From Camillea tinctor (taxonomy: Eukaryota; Ascomycota; Sordariomycetes; Xylariales; Xylariaceae): a DNA stretch of 64,000 nucleotides. Below, piece after piece: positions 1-12,341 of this stretch. The position numbers and the translations under genes are program-made. How positions within the stretch are numbered: position 1 is the stretch's first letter; every line of letters begins with the position of its first letter. The stretch covers positions 372,001 through 436,000 of the forward strand of contig MU394064.1 in the NCBI GenBank assembly GCA_022578605.1, read 5' to 3'. A model generated the notes under the pieces. That model was not told the origin of the DNA, did not search any database, and worked only from the letters and a program-made list of their open reading frames with translations.

Positions 1-2015
1 CCTCGCGAATTCCGTGCTCGATATAGTGAACCTATCAAAGTCGGCCTCTCCATCGATAGTACAAGCCATCAACGCAGAAAGGCATTGAGGATGTTGCACG
101 TTCTGAAGTCAGAGGCAGCGCCAAAGGTCAGCCGTATAACGATTTCGGTTCTGAAAAACGATATACCAGTCAAAAAGGAGTTCGTTCTCATGGTACCCCT
201 GACCGATCTACAAAGACAGGCATATGAAATCTACATCACGCATCGAGGGCAAGAGAGAAGCAGCACCGGGACATTTGCTGCCACAGGCACACTAGGTCTC
301 ATCTGTTCTCATCCATATGTTTTTCTGCGCAGGTTGAGAGAGTTGAGAAAAATTCAGGAGAATGGTAGCATTGGCAAAAAAGCCCATAATGGCAACCAGC
401 CTGTTAATGTCACCTTGCCTCAGCAGCTCATAAGCGATGAAATGACTCTTCTACAAAATGCTGAGCAGGACAAGAATATCGATGAATTGACACTCTCTAG
501 AAAAATCCCTTTACTGTTTGCCATTCTTGAGGAATGCAAGAAGGTAGGCGACTCGGTACTTTTGTTCTCTCATCAAATCGGAACTCTTAACTACCTTGAA
601 GCCACTCTCCGAAAAAAGAAGTACTCCTTCTCACGGCTAGATGGGAACACAAAAATGAATCAACGTCAGTCCCTAGTCAAAGACTTCAACAAGGGCGAGG
701 TGGACATTTTCCTCATCTCTACAACCGCTGGTGGCCTAGGACTGAACATCGTAGGAGCTAACAGAGTCATAATATTTGACGTCAAGTTCAATCCTCAAGA
801 AGAACAACAGGCTGTTGGACGAGCATACCGAATCGGGCAGAAGAAGCCGGTTTTCGTTTACCGTTTTGTCTGCGGGGGCACTTTTGAGGAAAAGTTGTTG
901 AACCAGGCTATCTGGAAGATGCAATTGGCCTCACGGGTGGTTGATAAAAAACACCCAATCCCGAAAGCTCAGCGTTTCAACGAAGGTTTCGATATGCCAG
1001 AAGAGCCCGCACAGCAAGATCTAAGTGAGCACCGCAACAAAGATGCTGTTCTAGATCAAGTCCTGGACAAATACGACACAGCTATCAGGTCTATTACGAT
1101 GATGGACACCTTTGAAGAGGAAGCACTTGAAGATGCCGAGTTGACACCTGAGGATCGCCAAGAGGCTAACAGGATAATTCGTGAAAACGAAGCCCGTAGA
1201 CTAGGAAAACCTATTCCGCATCATGTCATAGAAGGTACTCACGATGATGGATTGCAGGGGGCTCAAGTTCGACTTCCCTCAAACGCCTCGATTTTCGTTC
1301 CACCACCTTCAGCACGTCCAAGCCGAGACCTCAACAATTGGCAAACTTTCAAGGGCGAACTTCGCCATGCTTTCACCAAGAATGCAGTTGGCGATGAAAA
1401 GGAGAAGCGATCAGAAATTTCTCAGGCAGTTGGGACTAAAATTTGGGAGAAGACAGAAGGTCAGAGCAAAGAGCTTCGAGTTGCTAGTCGATGGGCCATT
1501 CTGAACGCATCATCTTCTCAGCGCTTCGTCGAAGCGGTTTGTATGGGCATCGTCAATCCAGATCAGCTAGCACTCATGTCCGCATCTGAGATTAGAACAC
1601 AACTAGATTCATGGAATCGTATGACGGATGCAGAATGGGGAGCTTTCAACCCTTCCAAACACCCTCAAGCTTCTAAAAGTGACCCAAAGGTAAATCTACC
1701 CATCCCGAATCGACACTAAACCTACCCGCTAATACATCCTAGCATCTTGAACAGGTTCTCCAGAGAATGCCGTCGAACTCTGGCAAATCGCACCAGATAG
1801 ATGATCGAAGAGCTGTGGAAGCTGTTATGGAGCGTAGGAAGGCCCAACAACAGTCTTTGCAGACGGCTACACCAGATCTCCCCGTTTGGGCCAAAAATGC
1901 CCTGGCTAAAGGCACGATGACCCCTAAGCAAGGACACATCGCGGCACCTTCTTCCTCGGTACCGTCTCAGTCTAGGCCACCATCACGCCCATCGGCTAAA
2001 GACCCTTTCAAGTAA
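1..2015 (+). CDS. SNF2-family DNA-dependent ATPase, C-terminal part (5' truncated by window edge)
   Basis: The reading frame is open from base 1, so the gene begins outside the window. The visible part holds the second RecA-like lobe (HELICc): a stretch from LFSHQIGTLNYLE through RLDGN, motif V (TTAGGLGLNIVGANRVI) and motif VI (QAVGRAYRIGQ), then a bridging helix ending in RVVDKK. A charged, low-complexity tail follows. The family remodels chromatin or DNA-protein complexes with ATP; the GRAYRIGQ region resembles the Rad54/ATRX-like branch, which I cannot resolve further. The continuous frame reads to a stop at 1719, but a GTAAAT donor at 1690, a CTAAT branch-like site and an acceptor ending at 1754 join in phase to a second exon, 1755-2015. 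That adds a Ser/Pro-rich tail ending KDPFK. Model: join(<1..1689,1755..2015). Confidence 0.85.
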
Positions 2016-3316
2016 GGGCCATCGACTCCCTAGCAGCGCTAGATAGGCTTATAGATGCCACGGCCCTCCCCCCCCCCCTTCCCCCACCATCCTTTTTTTT
2101 TTCTTCATTACATACTTCGCCCACCTCCCTGTACATCTATATCTCTCTCTGCCACTCTGGTATAACAGTTGACTCTTTCTCATCAATTTTTTTTCTCTAA
2201 TTGGCGTTTCTAAGTGGTGGCGATGGTGGTTCTACTCTTTTTTCTTCAGCATGGTTTGCATTTCCCCCCCTCCGAGATACCCACGAAGCTAAGAGAACCG
2301 ATGGTTTGTGATTGTGGTGGTTTCTTAATTTTTGTCTTTACTTCTTTGCTACATGTTGTGTGGTTATGTAGATGTTATAGGATCTTTTTCTCTTTTCGGT
2401 CTTTAGTCTCTTCATGCGCATTTGCGATGGAAAGGGAAGGGAGACATTGGGAGACAAGACTAAAAGATAGGGGAAATGCGTCAGGGATCTATAAGGAGTC
2501 TGGTTCTGATCCTAGAAGATAAAGTCTTCAAGAGAGGGAGAAAACTGGTTCGTATCGCATCGTATCCTTTCATCGAAAGGAGAGGTGGGAGGTGAAAAAG
2601 GACGGGCTCTAAAACGAAGATCTGTCGGCCTTATGGATAGATAGGACAATCCTTAGGCGGGCTTAATTCGTTTTTCTCATCTAGGAGATTGCTCGTATCT
2701 CGAGTAGATACAGGTGGATCAAGTCAGTTCTTTTCCCATAACCTACAAGACTTGCCTGGGTCGATTAATTGTCTGTCTGTCTCTATGCCAGTGCTTCGGC
2801 CTTTGCCTTTGTGGTGAGTGATGTGTTTATTCTGGGTATTATGAAGGCTTGTCGTAGATATCCAATGGGGTTTCCTTGACATTTTAAGGAGTCGTTTAGT
2901 AGGGGCATCGTGTACCCATCATCTAGGTAAACAATAACTTGAGTTCTTCTGTCTTAATACTAGTGACACAAGCAATTAAACTCCAATACTTTCTAGGCCA
3001 ATAAACATCATTAGTGGGGTAAAGCACGTGACAGGAAAGTAGCTGCCCCTATAAACGGAGAACTCCCAATGGCTGGTAGTAGGTACTTTAGCTAACCATC
3101 ATTCTTACAACCACCATACACCTCATACAGCTCATACACACCCCTTATATCATCAATATCACATCCTTATCCACACTACTTCACTACTTCACTACCGATT
3201 TAAATGCACGGTCTACTTCTATACGTCTCGTTGCAAACAAGGCAGAATTCCTTTCTCTCCACAGCCTCCGGAGCATTCAACATCTGGCAGGCTTTTATGA
3301 TTTTACCACCCCAAGG
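2016..3316. other. intergenic region with pyrimidine tracts
   Basis: No supported gene. The first 200 bases after the SNF2 stop hold C and T homopolymer runs typical of fungal 3' flanks. An open frame at 2214-2522 is composed of Phe/Leu/Cys-rich translated T-tracts and matches nothing I recognise. From about 3090 the sequence becomes CA/CT-rich, consistent with the 5' leader of the gene starting near 3317. Confidence 0.5.
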
Positions 3317-5171
3317 ATGACGGAGCGTCCCTACCAACACCTTGGACTTCACCCAGTATGTGGTGTTTGTACCTACCCCATACTCAAGCACGAGAGGGTG
3401 AAAGCGCGTATGCCTCATCTTCCTTTAGTTCTTAGCGTGTTTCTTGGCGGTCTCATCAATAATTCGTGATACCTATAGTCTTCGGCAATGATGATTCGAC
3501 CTCGTACCGCGGACAGACGCGGCCCTTTCCTTTCCCAAAGCAGGGGTATCTTACTACTGAAGTAGACGGTTTTCACCTTTGTCGGCATCCTAACTGTAAG
3601 ATGTGCACTGCTTCACCCGAGTTTATACCTATACACTACGAGTGCTTCGAGATCTTCAGGAAGGCATGCATTCTCGAAAGCTCCGATGCATTACACCGGC
3701 TGTGGACGATAGTCGCGTGGAGAAATCCTTGGCGAAAAGCACCGCCCGTTTATCTCGCGAACGACAAACTCCCCGATCGCGACTCGTTTGAACGAGTAGC
3801 CCAGATGTGTGGAATGTCATGGCTGTGTGGGTTTCCACCCGAGCTTCTCCAGATGATTCAAGACTATTCTGCGCACACTTTGCTGTGGAGAGCGACATCA
3901 GCACTTCGCTTAGCTGCTCTCGTAGCGGTAACCAGCTCGGAGTGCCTGGTTAAAATACCTCTATGCGAAATTGTCTCCTGGAGGCGTGGTGGGAAACCAG
4001 ATCGTGTCTCGCCGCCGTCGCCGCGCTTGTTGCCGGTAATACGACTCACCATCGATGCCGATGGGATCAGCGGCGTGGAACGCCTACCTTGCTACCCTGC
4101 ATACACGGGGGAGTCGCAGGGCTCCTTTGCTTTTATCGTAGAGCAGGAGGATGACCTCTCCGGGCTTGTGGCACAATTAAAGGTTGTATTACATATTATC
4201 TCCTTATGTCGCGCAATCTAACCATTTCGTAGGATGGTCTACTACGCCTTGAGCTGCCACCAGATCGACTAAGCCTTATGATTTGGAATACGCCAGCCCC
4301 TCCAAAGCTGTCTGAATGCAGAGCAGATCCTGCATATCTCCCCGCTTGGCAGCGCTTTTTCGCCATCGAGATGAATGCAATTACAGGCATCACCTTCTTT
4401 TTTTGCGGCAGCCAGCTTTTCGGGGTCCATGTTCATCACTCGAAGGAGTCGTGTGCGATGTCGACGTATCTGCGCTTTACGCCCCGACGTCGGCGAGCCG
4501 TGGTTTGGATTTACTTGCCCATCGTCAAGAGTGATCCCCTTCTAGTGCTTGGTACACGTAAAAAACCTTCTTCGCGTGCAGGCTTCAGTATTTTAACCAG
4601 AACACAAAAGGTTGGCGACATTGCCCTCGGACCACAAAGTCCACAGAGTTTCTCAGATCAATGTCTAGGTGCGTGCGCTCCTATAACTCTGGTCTACGCT
4701 GAGCCGAAGGAGGAACGCCCAGTACCATTTTTTGGAGCATATTGCAGAGTATTATCCCATCCACCCAAGCCTATTTCAGTACCCAAAGCAGGGCAACACC
4801 CGCTTGGTGAAAGTGCATATTTTTCATGGGCCCCCCTTAAGGACATTTCTTCGGTTGAAGTTTTTTACGATGAAAGCGGGGAGCGTTGTCGTGGCATAAT
4901 GTTCCACTATCTTAATGGTGGCCGCCGAGCCGTTGGGCAATGCCGCTTACATGTCGACCATGTAAAACAATTTTTCCAGCCGCAAGGGCTGTGCTTCCGT
5001 GTTGATACGCATACTTCTCCTCCTAATCGGGTAAACTATATTGTGGTGACTTATACTGTAGAAATTAGTTTTGAAGATACCAAGCGTGGTACTGAAGGGT
5101 GGTCCTATCGGCCGCTTGACGGGATCTTAAAATTCTGGTTTACAGATGCTTCATCGTTTATAACAGTATGA
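3317..5171 (+). CDS. fungal protein of unknown function with Cys motifs (577 aa model)
   Basis: Three exons fit one continuous protein: join(3317..3407,3479..4182,4233..5171), 577 residues. Intron 1 uses GTATGC and CTATAG; intron 2 (50 bases) uses a weaker GTTGTA donor and CGTAG acceptor. Both joins are in frame. The N-terminus carries CGVC and a CRHPNCKMC motif that could bind a metal. The C-terminal half contains a DGLLRLELPP stretch and a segment FYDESGERCRGIMFHYLNGG followed by RRAVGQCRL, a pattern I associate with a widespread uncharacterised ascomycete family; this is recollection, not a search result. The frame before 3317 also reads protein-like (LAGFYDFTTPR) but has no upstream ATG, so the start is the least certain part. 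No catalytic motif is recognised. Confidence 0.6.
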
Positions 5172-6346
5172 TGGTTGGGTGCCATCGACTAGGGACTTAT
5201 AGTCCCTAGTCCCTCACAGCATCATTCGCCTGAGGGTAGGGGGTCTCCTCTATCCCCAGTTCAATATCTATAGTACCCCGTTAGGATGCAAGGGTAGAGA
5301 TCAGGAAATCAGTGGGGAATAGTTAGCCTGCGCCAAACAACAACCCAAGCCCAATCAGGTTAAAATATACCTACCTTAAGAGAGTTAAGAGGGCATAAGG
5401 GGTATGTCACAATATGGCTCTTTAGTTGCGCAGAAGTTGTAGGTGTAGTGCAGAATATATGAAATCATTATTCCGCATCGGTAAAGGGTATTACTGTCAC
5501 CAACATTAGAACGGCTCATGTTCCCTCTGACCTCAAGCCAAGACCAATTCGGAATACTACGGCGCTCCTAGATGTTGGTCACTCAAGTCTGCCGTCCTAC
5601 AGCTCACTCTATCCCTTTTGATAATTTCCTACATTGTACTAAGATCCAAGATCCTAGCATGCAGGTAGGTTATGAGATGGAGTGGGTGGTCTACTTACAA
5701 AGTTCCTAGACTACCCTGCCGGATATCCTTAGCAGTTGGTTTATGGCATGTGATATGCATATGCAAAGCCCGCCTCACTTTTCATAGACGTATCAGAAAG
5801 CATACATTGTTATAACATATGCGTCCCGTCGATTGAAGCGGCTGGCCGTTTTAATATGTTGCAAGCAGGAACATCCTTTGTTAGGAGGTCAATATGAAGT
5901 CGGGAAAATAGCAATATATTTCGACATATGCCTGCTACGACACAACCTATTTGGATGGATAAGCCCGAGAAAGAGGAGAACTGTTATTTCAACATACAGT
6001 TAACTGTTTAGGAATAGATTACAACATCTTATTCTAAGGCTGACAGTAGAAACCAGAAGGCATCGCCAACATCACGGTGCCTAGAAGAATTAGGATTAGG
6101 ATAGTTTTAGCGATTGAAATGTGTATATGTGGAACTAAAATTTCCTATGATCTCTCATTTGCCAATTGTCAATCTAAGTATTTCGTTCTATTCTAATAAC
6201 CATGTAAAAAGGTATACAAAATCCTTTTGATGATCGAATAGTGAAGCTATTTCAACCCAACCTTAAATCACTATTACCTATCAGGTTAAGGAACCTAAAT
6301 ATAAAATCTTTTTGTAGTGAGCCTATTAAAAACGGCTTGTTACAAT
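5172..6346. other. AT-rich intergenic region
   Basis: No open frame or family motif can be supported. A perfect hairpin (5189-5209) sits 18 bases after the stop of the upstream gene. The remainder is AT-rich and could be decayed repeat DNA, but no terminal repeats or protein fragments identify an element. Confidence 0.45.
5189..5209. repeat. perfect 9-bp inverted repeat after a stop codon
   Basis: CTAGGGACT and AGTCCCTAG form a perfect stem around a 3-base TAT loop, just 3' of the 577-aa gene. It could be a 3' UTR hairpin or chance. Confidence 0.6.
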
Positions 6347-6351
6347 GCTGC

Positions 6352-6542
6352 TGTCACGACGGGGATCAGGCTAGGTACGACCCATAGGTACTAGGGAGGC
6401 ATCAGTATAGAGGAGGAGAGGACATACACAGATGCTTAGTCCTTTCAGAGATTATAGGTGCCAGAAGGCCCTTGTATACAGAGAATTTAGAAAGGGACTC
6501 GGACTAGGGGCGAGGCCCCTCTGGATGGCTACTGTCACGACA
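6352..6542. mobile_element. possible solo LTR or LTR fragment
   Basis: The 191-base block starts TGTCACGAC and ends TGTCACGACA, so it has TG...CA ends. The two copies of a 14-base near-identical sequence GCTRCTGTCACGAC lie at 6347-6360 and 6528-6541. Starts of the TGTCACGAC type occur in fungal Gypsy LTRs as I know them. The flanking five bases (GCTGC and GTATC) do not match, so no target-site duplication is seen, and no internal retroelement coding remains nearby. The alternative is a simple duplicated 14-mer. Confidence 0.3.
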
Positions 6543-7284
6543 GTATCTATTTTGCAGCATGACATTTTGCCCGACTTTATTCTAACTAGTTACTATATAT
6601 TCATATCGATGTTCTGAAAAGATGCCTCGAGGTAATATATATCTATTTTAATCCATCTATACTCATCTACCTACTTAAACCTATAAGTATATAGAATACT
6701 CTCACTAGATTCCTACCCATCGCTTCTGTCTTTTCATACACTCCGTGTCTCAATGCTTTATTAGAAACTACCCTGAGATAAAGTGAAGCACTTGTATCAG
6801 ACTTAACTTACATGTTTACCTATATTATCATATCTCTCCAAAGTCCAACAGCACAAAACAACAAAAAATAAAAACCAAAACACAATTATTTTAAGAGCAA
6901 GGCACCATGTTCACATTAATCTATATTTCGTTTTCATTATATTTCATCCATTCTTTCTTTCTTTCTTACTCTACCCCATTTCACTTCCCCCCTCTCTTCT
7001 CCCCCTTCTCCCCCTTTTCTCCCCAAAACCGCGCAAAACAAACAGCACCTTGCTTGCCTTTACTATCCCCGCGTTGTCCTTCCTTCCCTCTAGCAAGTTT
7101 TCACTTTCTTTATTTTCAATAATGTTAAAGAGAAACAAGATGGGGACCAGACGGATATTATGCAACCCGTCTCGCCTAGCTAGCAATGGGAAAGAAAAAC
7201 ACAAACGCATACCATCCTATCCTTTCCTTCCCCCCGAAACCAAGGCAAACATCCCTGCTCTCCACTCTCCCTCCCCCCAAAAAA
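6543..7284. other. AT- then CT-rich 3' flank of arp8
   Basis: No gene seen. The first part is AT-rich; 6950-7030 is strongly pyrimidine-rich with a short TTTC repeat. As arp8 ends at 7285 on the minus strand, the right part is probably its 3' UTR. Confidence 0.5.
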
Positions 7285-9682
7285 TCACCAAGACCACAGC
7301 ACCTTATGATGCAGGACCCTCGCGCCGAGCCTCTCGAACTCGAACGGGGTGATCCAGCTATCGTTAGCGGGCAGCTTGGCAAACACGCTCGCACCCTTCC
7401 ACGTGACGACCTGCTCATCCATGTCGCGCGCGCTGCGCGACACCAGGATGCGTTCCGAGAGGTCGGGGCGGCGTTCGCGCAGCTTGGTCTCGAGGACCTG
7501 GGTGAAAAGGGGGGTCTTGGAGCCGCCGCCGACGACCATGATGCTGCCCAGGTAGTCGCGCAGCTTCTTGTCGTCGCCCTTGGCCGCGTTCTGGATGCTG
7601 GTCAGGATGGCGATGTCGAGCGGCGCTACGGGCAGCACCGCGTCGCGCTCCGCCGCCAGCGACTTGGCGCTGCGCGCCGCGGCGTCCACGAACATGCCCG
7701 GAGGCGGCACCGGCGAGGTGCCGTTGCGCGCGTTGGGGCCGTTGGGGCCGCTGGGGGCGGGGCTTCCCGTGCCTGTAACGGTGCCGTTCGCGCCGAAATG
7801 GAAAGTCGGCGGTACAGGGGTCGAGGTCCCCTCGGGGGCAGGCGAGGCTGCGGCCGAGCCCCCGGGTGTGCCATTAAGTTCTCCACGCGAGAACAAGTTG
7901 AACGGCTGGGCCTTCTCCCTGCTGGGGGTCGCGAGGTTAGGATCAGATAAGCTGGGGTTGAAGCTATTAGCACTGGAAACCACAGACGGCTTGATCAAGG
8001 CGAGGATGGCAAGTTGGGCGGCAGATGCAGGATCGTCGGGCACATCGACGTCGTAAGCATTATAGGAACGGTCGATGAGCTTCCGTCGACTCCGAAGCTT
8101 GGCTGAATTGTCGAATATGACAGGGTCGTAGAATCCCATAGGAGCAAGGATGACTTCGTCATACGTCTTGAACTGGTATTTATAGGTGGGCTGGTTAGGG
8201 GCGCGGAGGTGGAACTGGTATAGTTGTACGGAGATGTCGGCCGGTTGCATGGTGCAGTGCTTGATCTTTAGTTCCTCAGCAAGGAGGAAGTCATACCGCC
8301 TGCGAAGGTTGATCTCTTGGTAGGGGAAGTTGTCGTAGAGCATCATCTTGATGAAAGTTTCGGTCACGTCGTATCCACCATATTTCATGTTGATGCGCGA
8401 ATCCTCTATGCATAGCCCGTCTTCAACACAGGCAATCGACGTCTTTTGGGCTCCTACGTCAACGACACAGGCTTGCGTATAGCCTGCGCCGAATGTGGCA
8501 GCCATGCTCTCCTGAATGAAACATATCCTACTGAATTCAAACCAAGTCATGCAAGACTTCAGGACCAACTCGACATATCGTTTGTCGTATAAGTCGGGGA
8601 TGACGAAAACGCAGCTGTAGTTCCTCCAGGTGCTGTTCTTGGTCAACCCGAGCTCTTGCCTTATAGCCTTGTCCAGCAAGGTCTCGAAGTCGTCGTATAG
8701 GTGTTCGGCCGTGGCGTAATCATCTTCGTTCAGCCAACCATACTGCATGGGCCACCAGAGCTTGAACTTGGGGTTCGAGTCGTCGGGGACGCGCTGGGCG
8801 GCGTTGCCGATGAAGCACGAGGCCACGGATTCGGGGTCGTCTAATGTCTTTATGTCGGTCCAATCGATCTGTAGGGGGTCGTTGTGGAGTGGTATCTCCT
8901 CCGGCTCGGTTCGTCGGTTGTAGTTCACCACCAACTCCTTGGAGTTGGGCAGGACCTTGCGCTTGCCGGCGCGCATCTCCACCTTCAGGTCATTGCACAT
9001 CTTCTGATATTTCTTGGACCACTCCTCCCCATACTGCTGGTCGATGGTCTTGGCCTCGAACTGGCGGCGAGGCAAGGCTTCGTGCATCTCGGTCTCGGTC
9101 TGGGGGAATCTGGTGGCGATGGCCATGGGTATAGTCTTGGGCAGAGCATCACTGGCAAAGCCTATGCGCAGGTTCTGACTCCCTGGGTGTATGACGATGA
9201 CCTTGGAAGGGTCTGTGCCGTCGTTGGAGGTGGCAGAAGCCTCCTCAGGCTGGAGATCGGCAACGGGCAGGGGGACTTCGGCGTGGCCATTTCTGGCGAG
9301 GGCTCTATCGCGGTCTTTGGCTGTCTGGACGAGTCTGTCGCGTGTAGCTTCGGCTTGTAGTCGTAATGCGAGCACTTGGTCATCCCGTTTCATGTAATCA
9401 CTGCCAGGTCAGAGGAATAGTCACGGTCAGCCTCGTCTATAAAACCATCTGTCGCGATCTTCTCTCTCCTCAAGCTCGGGATAAGGCAAGCAAGCAAGCA
9501 TACGTATAATAATTCTTCTGGTTGATGGGGGTGACATCTGGCCAACTCGTCTGTTTCATGCCATTGTCGGTTCGTTCGAGTCCTGTTTCGGGATTCGTCA
9601 GATCGCGATGATGTTTTTTGGGAATGGTGATGTTCATAATACCTTCGCGCAGGAGAACGCGCTCGCTCACTTTACCGACCAT
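7285..9682 (-). CDS. arp8: actin-related protein 8, INO80 chromatin-remodelling complex subunit
   Basis: Two exons, complement(join(7285..9400,9504..9682)), 764 aa. Exon 1 ends in INQKNYYT and exon 2 continues DYMKRDDQVLALRLQ, the N-terminal signature of fungal Arp8; the donor GTATGC and acceptor GGCAG split a Thr codon. The actin fold follows: VIVIHPGSQNLRIGFASDA (phosphate-1 region), an Arp8-specific insertion with a conserved WWPMQYGWLN stretch, CVVDVGAQKTSIACVEDG (phosphate-2) and SIMVVGGGSKTPLF (adenosine region). A Pro/Gly/Ser/Thr-rich low-complexity loop of about 100 residues separates the last two. Arp8 works in the nucleus in the actin/Arp4 module of INO80. An in-frame ATG seven codons upstream (9703) is possible; MVGKVSERVLLRE is preferred because fungal orthologues start similarly. 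The loop is GC-rich (7.4-7.9 kb). Confidence 0.93.
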
Positions 9683-11627
9683 GATGATTACGGCCTGCAA
9701 CACTCACGACTCACAACGATGCGGTGGTGGTGATGTTCTCCTAATAACATTGGGTGGTTGAAGAATGAGGATTAGGTAGAGATGTCTTGTTCTTGTTCTT
9801 CTTCCAATCACGATGGTTTAAGTTTATTGATTATTATTTATTATTGTTTTCGCTTTTGCTTTTCCTGGTTGTTCTAAGGAATTTTTGTTTTCCAAAGTTA
9901 AACCCGCCTTGGCGGTTTGTTGTTGGTTGCTAAGAACATTGAAAAGAAAGTTGAATGAGTGATAAATAATTGATCTAGTCGATTCCGGATTTATTTGATT
10001 GATTCAATTTGGCTTCAGTGCTTTGCGCCTTACAGATAAACCTTATTACATACCTACGTACCTACTTACCTACTTCCCAGGGCTATTACCAGCCGCGCTG
10101 CCGCGTTAAGTCCACCCCAAAGATCGCAACGTCCAACTCTATATGGTTCAAATGTTCCTCGATATTGGCACTAGTAACTAACCTAGAAATCTCCACCATG
10201 CCTCTTCTAGCCTAGCATGTCGGTAGCCGCTATAATACTTTATCCTATCAGTTAATCTGAGTAATCTGATAAGGAAAGCGGAAAGCTCCAGGAACTTAGA
10301 TCTCAAGCTGATCCATGCACTACCTAGGTAATACTAATCCACTAATCCACTAAGTTATTAGGTAAGCCCTATTGGGCTGCGCTGCTGCACCTCAGCTTAG
10401 CTAGGTTGTTAACTTTGAAACCGAAACCCAGGTCATCCATCCAATGTGCACGGGTGGGGTTTTCTCGGTACATGCTCTTGATTATACTTATACACCTACA
10501 TCTTATTACCTACTATGTAGTATACCGCTGGCTATAGCCACCTAGCATCAGATTATGTATGTACCATTGGTACCTACCCCCTGTTGGCCTGTAACCCCCT
10601 CGATCAAAAAAAGTTAAATTCCATATCGTAACCTCATCTCACCACTCGCAGAACTAATCAGACCTTTTTTAATATTCCCAGCACTAGAGCTTATAGGTGG
10701 TTCCGTACAATTAAAGAGAGTAGCAGTCTCATTTATTAGTCTGATGACTAGACAAAGGTAGCTGAAAACGTCGTCTTCTCAACACCGTTTGCATGAAAGA
10801 CAGACTATTTTTCAATTTCCCTCGAGTCTCTTGACTGCCACCGCTATGACGAGACTGTAAATTACATCCTCACTAGAAAGTGCTGGCTATAGGATCAAAA
10901 CGCCGACGGATTCTGCTAGCCGGGAGTCATCTGACTTGGCGGTTTTCGGAAAGTAGATACCTGCTATACCTACCTAGGTAGTGTACTTAAGTACCTTTTA
11001 CCTATACGCGTACGACCTTAGGTACATAGTACAGGCTGCATAGTAGGTAGTAGTCGGGGCTTGTTGTTTGTATGTATATCCCGCCGCCATACTACGGCTA
11101 GTGTCGCCATAGGTAGTACACTAGTATGTAGATGACGTCGCTGGTTTTAGGTATCTTGCCTACTATACTCCCTACAATACTCCCTACATGTACCATATGG
11201 CAGTTTACGTTTACACTAATCTAATGTACAAGGTACCACTCACATCATCATTATTATTATCATTATCACTATCATTATCATTATCACTATCATTATCACA
11301 ACCACCACCACCAAACAGTGATACAACCACTACACCACTTCTTCACTTACATACACTAACCAATCCAACTTTACTCAACTCATCTTACCTACCTATCTAC
11401 CCACCTTAGATTAATCCAAGCACCATCATCACCGTCACCATCACCATTTCCCTAATCATACATTACATAGGATTTGTGGCCTCTTCATCATTGTCTCCAT
11501 CATTGTGTCTCCACCATCCTCATCTCTCTCTCTCTCCCCCTCTACTGCCTGTAAATTACTACCACATTCTAGCACGGTTCTTTGTTCTTCTACCCTCAAG
11601 ACCTTGCAGTTAATCTCACTCAACATC
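9683..11627. other. intergenic region between arp8 and the proline-rich gene
   Basis: Divergent promoter region with no supported gene. It contains two exact copies of the palindrome TACCTAGGTA (10321-10330, 10971-10980), a TTATCA/ACC microsatellite (11241-11312) and a CT-rich leader just before the start at 11628. Confidence 0.5.
11241..11312. repeat. imperfect ATC/TTATCA and ACC microsatellite
   Basis: About 70 bases alternate CATTATCA, CTATCATTATCA and then ACC triplets. It lies 300-400 bases upstream of the proline-rich gene, so it is probably promoter or leader DNA. Confidence 0.8.
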
Positions 11628-12341
11628 ATGGCCCCCATTCCTGTCTATACCGACAGCCCTATCTCGGCTGCTAAACCCTCGGGGGTCACACCCAAGACGG
11701 CCGCACCCGCGGAGCAACCTCCATCAACAGCTCCCAGACCTACAGCGGCATCACCCATACAACCACCCACACAGGCTTCTTCCTATCCCCAAGCTCAACC
11801 TGGTGCCGCACCATCCCTCCCCACACCAACTCCTACCCATACAGCCACTGCTGGTCCCGCACCCCCTCAGCCAGGACCTGTTCCTGTCAGCAGCATCCCA
11901 CCACCGCCGAGGGCTGGTGAAAAGTACCAGCACCCTCAGCCCACCCCAGCACCGCAGGTCGTATCCATGCCATATCCTCACCAGATGTCTATACCTCCCC
12001 CTGCTGCCTCTTATCCTTCCCAGCAGCACGGTACATCTACGGCAACCGCCACAGGGCCAGCACCGTCGTCCCTCTATGGTAAGCAAACCTCTACCGGACT
12101 AGGTGTAGCTGGCGGTCAAGACACCCAAAATCTCCAGCACCCTCCTGGTTATCAGCAGAATGCCAATGCCTCGGGGCTTGATAGATATCAGAGGTCGGCC
12201 GTCTGCCAGAGTGAGCTGGAAACCCACACCACAGATGATTCCGAGGGCATATGGGGTGCAGCTAAAAAGTTAGCCCAACAGACGGGTGAGAAACTTGTGG
12301 CTGCTGAGAATGAGGTGTGGAAGAAAATCAACAAGGAGTAA
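11628..12341 (+). CDS. proline-rich protein with C-terminal amphipathic helix, function unknown (237 aa)
   Basis: The frame is open from 11505, but the ATG at 11628 (CATC before ATG) gives MAPIPVYTDSPISAAKPSGVTPKT, which I recall as a conserved N-terminus in ascomycete proteins; upstream residues are translated CT-rich leader. Residues 25-200 are Pro/Ala/Thr/Gln low complexity with PPP runs and little predicted structure. The last 30 residues change character to a conserved-looking amphipathic helix: GIWGAAKKLAQQTGEKLVAA followed by ENEVWKKIN. This layout (disordered linker plus helical tail) suggests a membrane- or protein-binding adaptor, but no function is established. No intron is needed. 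Confidence 0.75.
   Translation: MAPIPVYTDSPISAAKPSGVTPKTAAPAEQPPSTAPRPTAASPIQPPTQASSYPQAQPGAAPSLPTPTPTHTATAGPAPPQPGPVPVSSIPPPPRAGEKYQHPQPTPAPQVVSMPYPHQMSIPPPAASYPSQQHGTSTATATGPAPSSLYGKQTSTGLGVAGGQDTQNLQHPPGYQQNANASGLDRYQRSAVCQSELETHTTDDSEGIWGAAKKLAQQTGEKLVAAENEVWKKINKE

Noticed and set aside
2214..2522. 102-codon open frame
   Set aside because: Phe/Leu/Val-rich translation of T- and G-rich DNA, no motif, no splice context.
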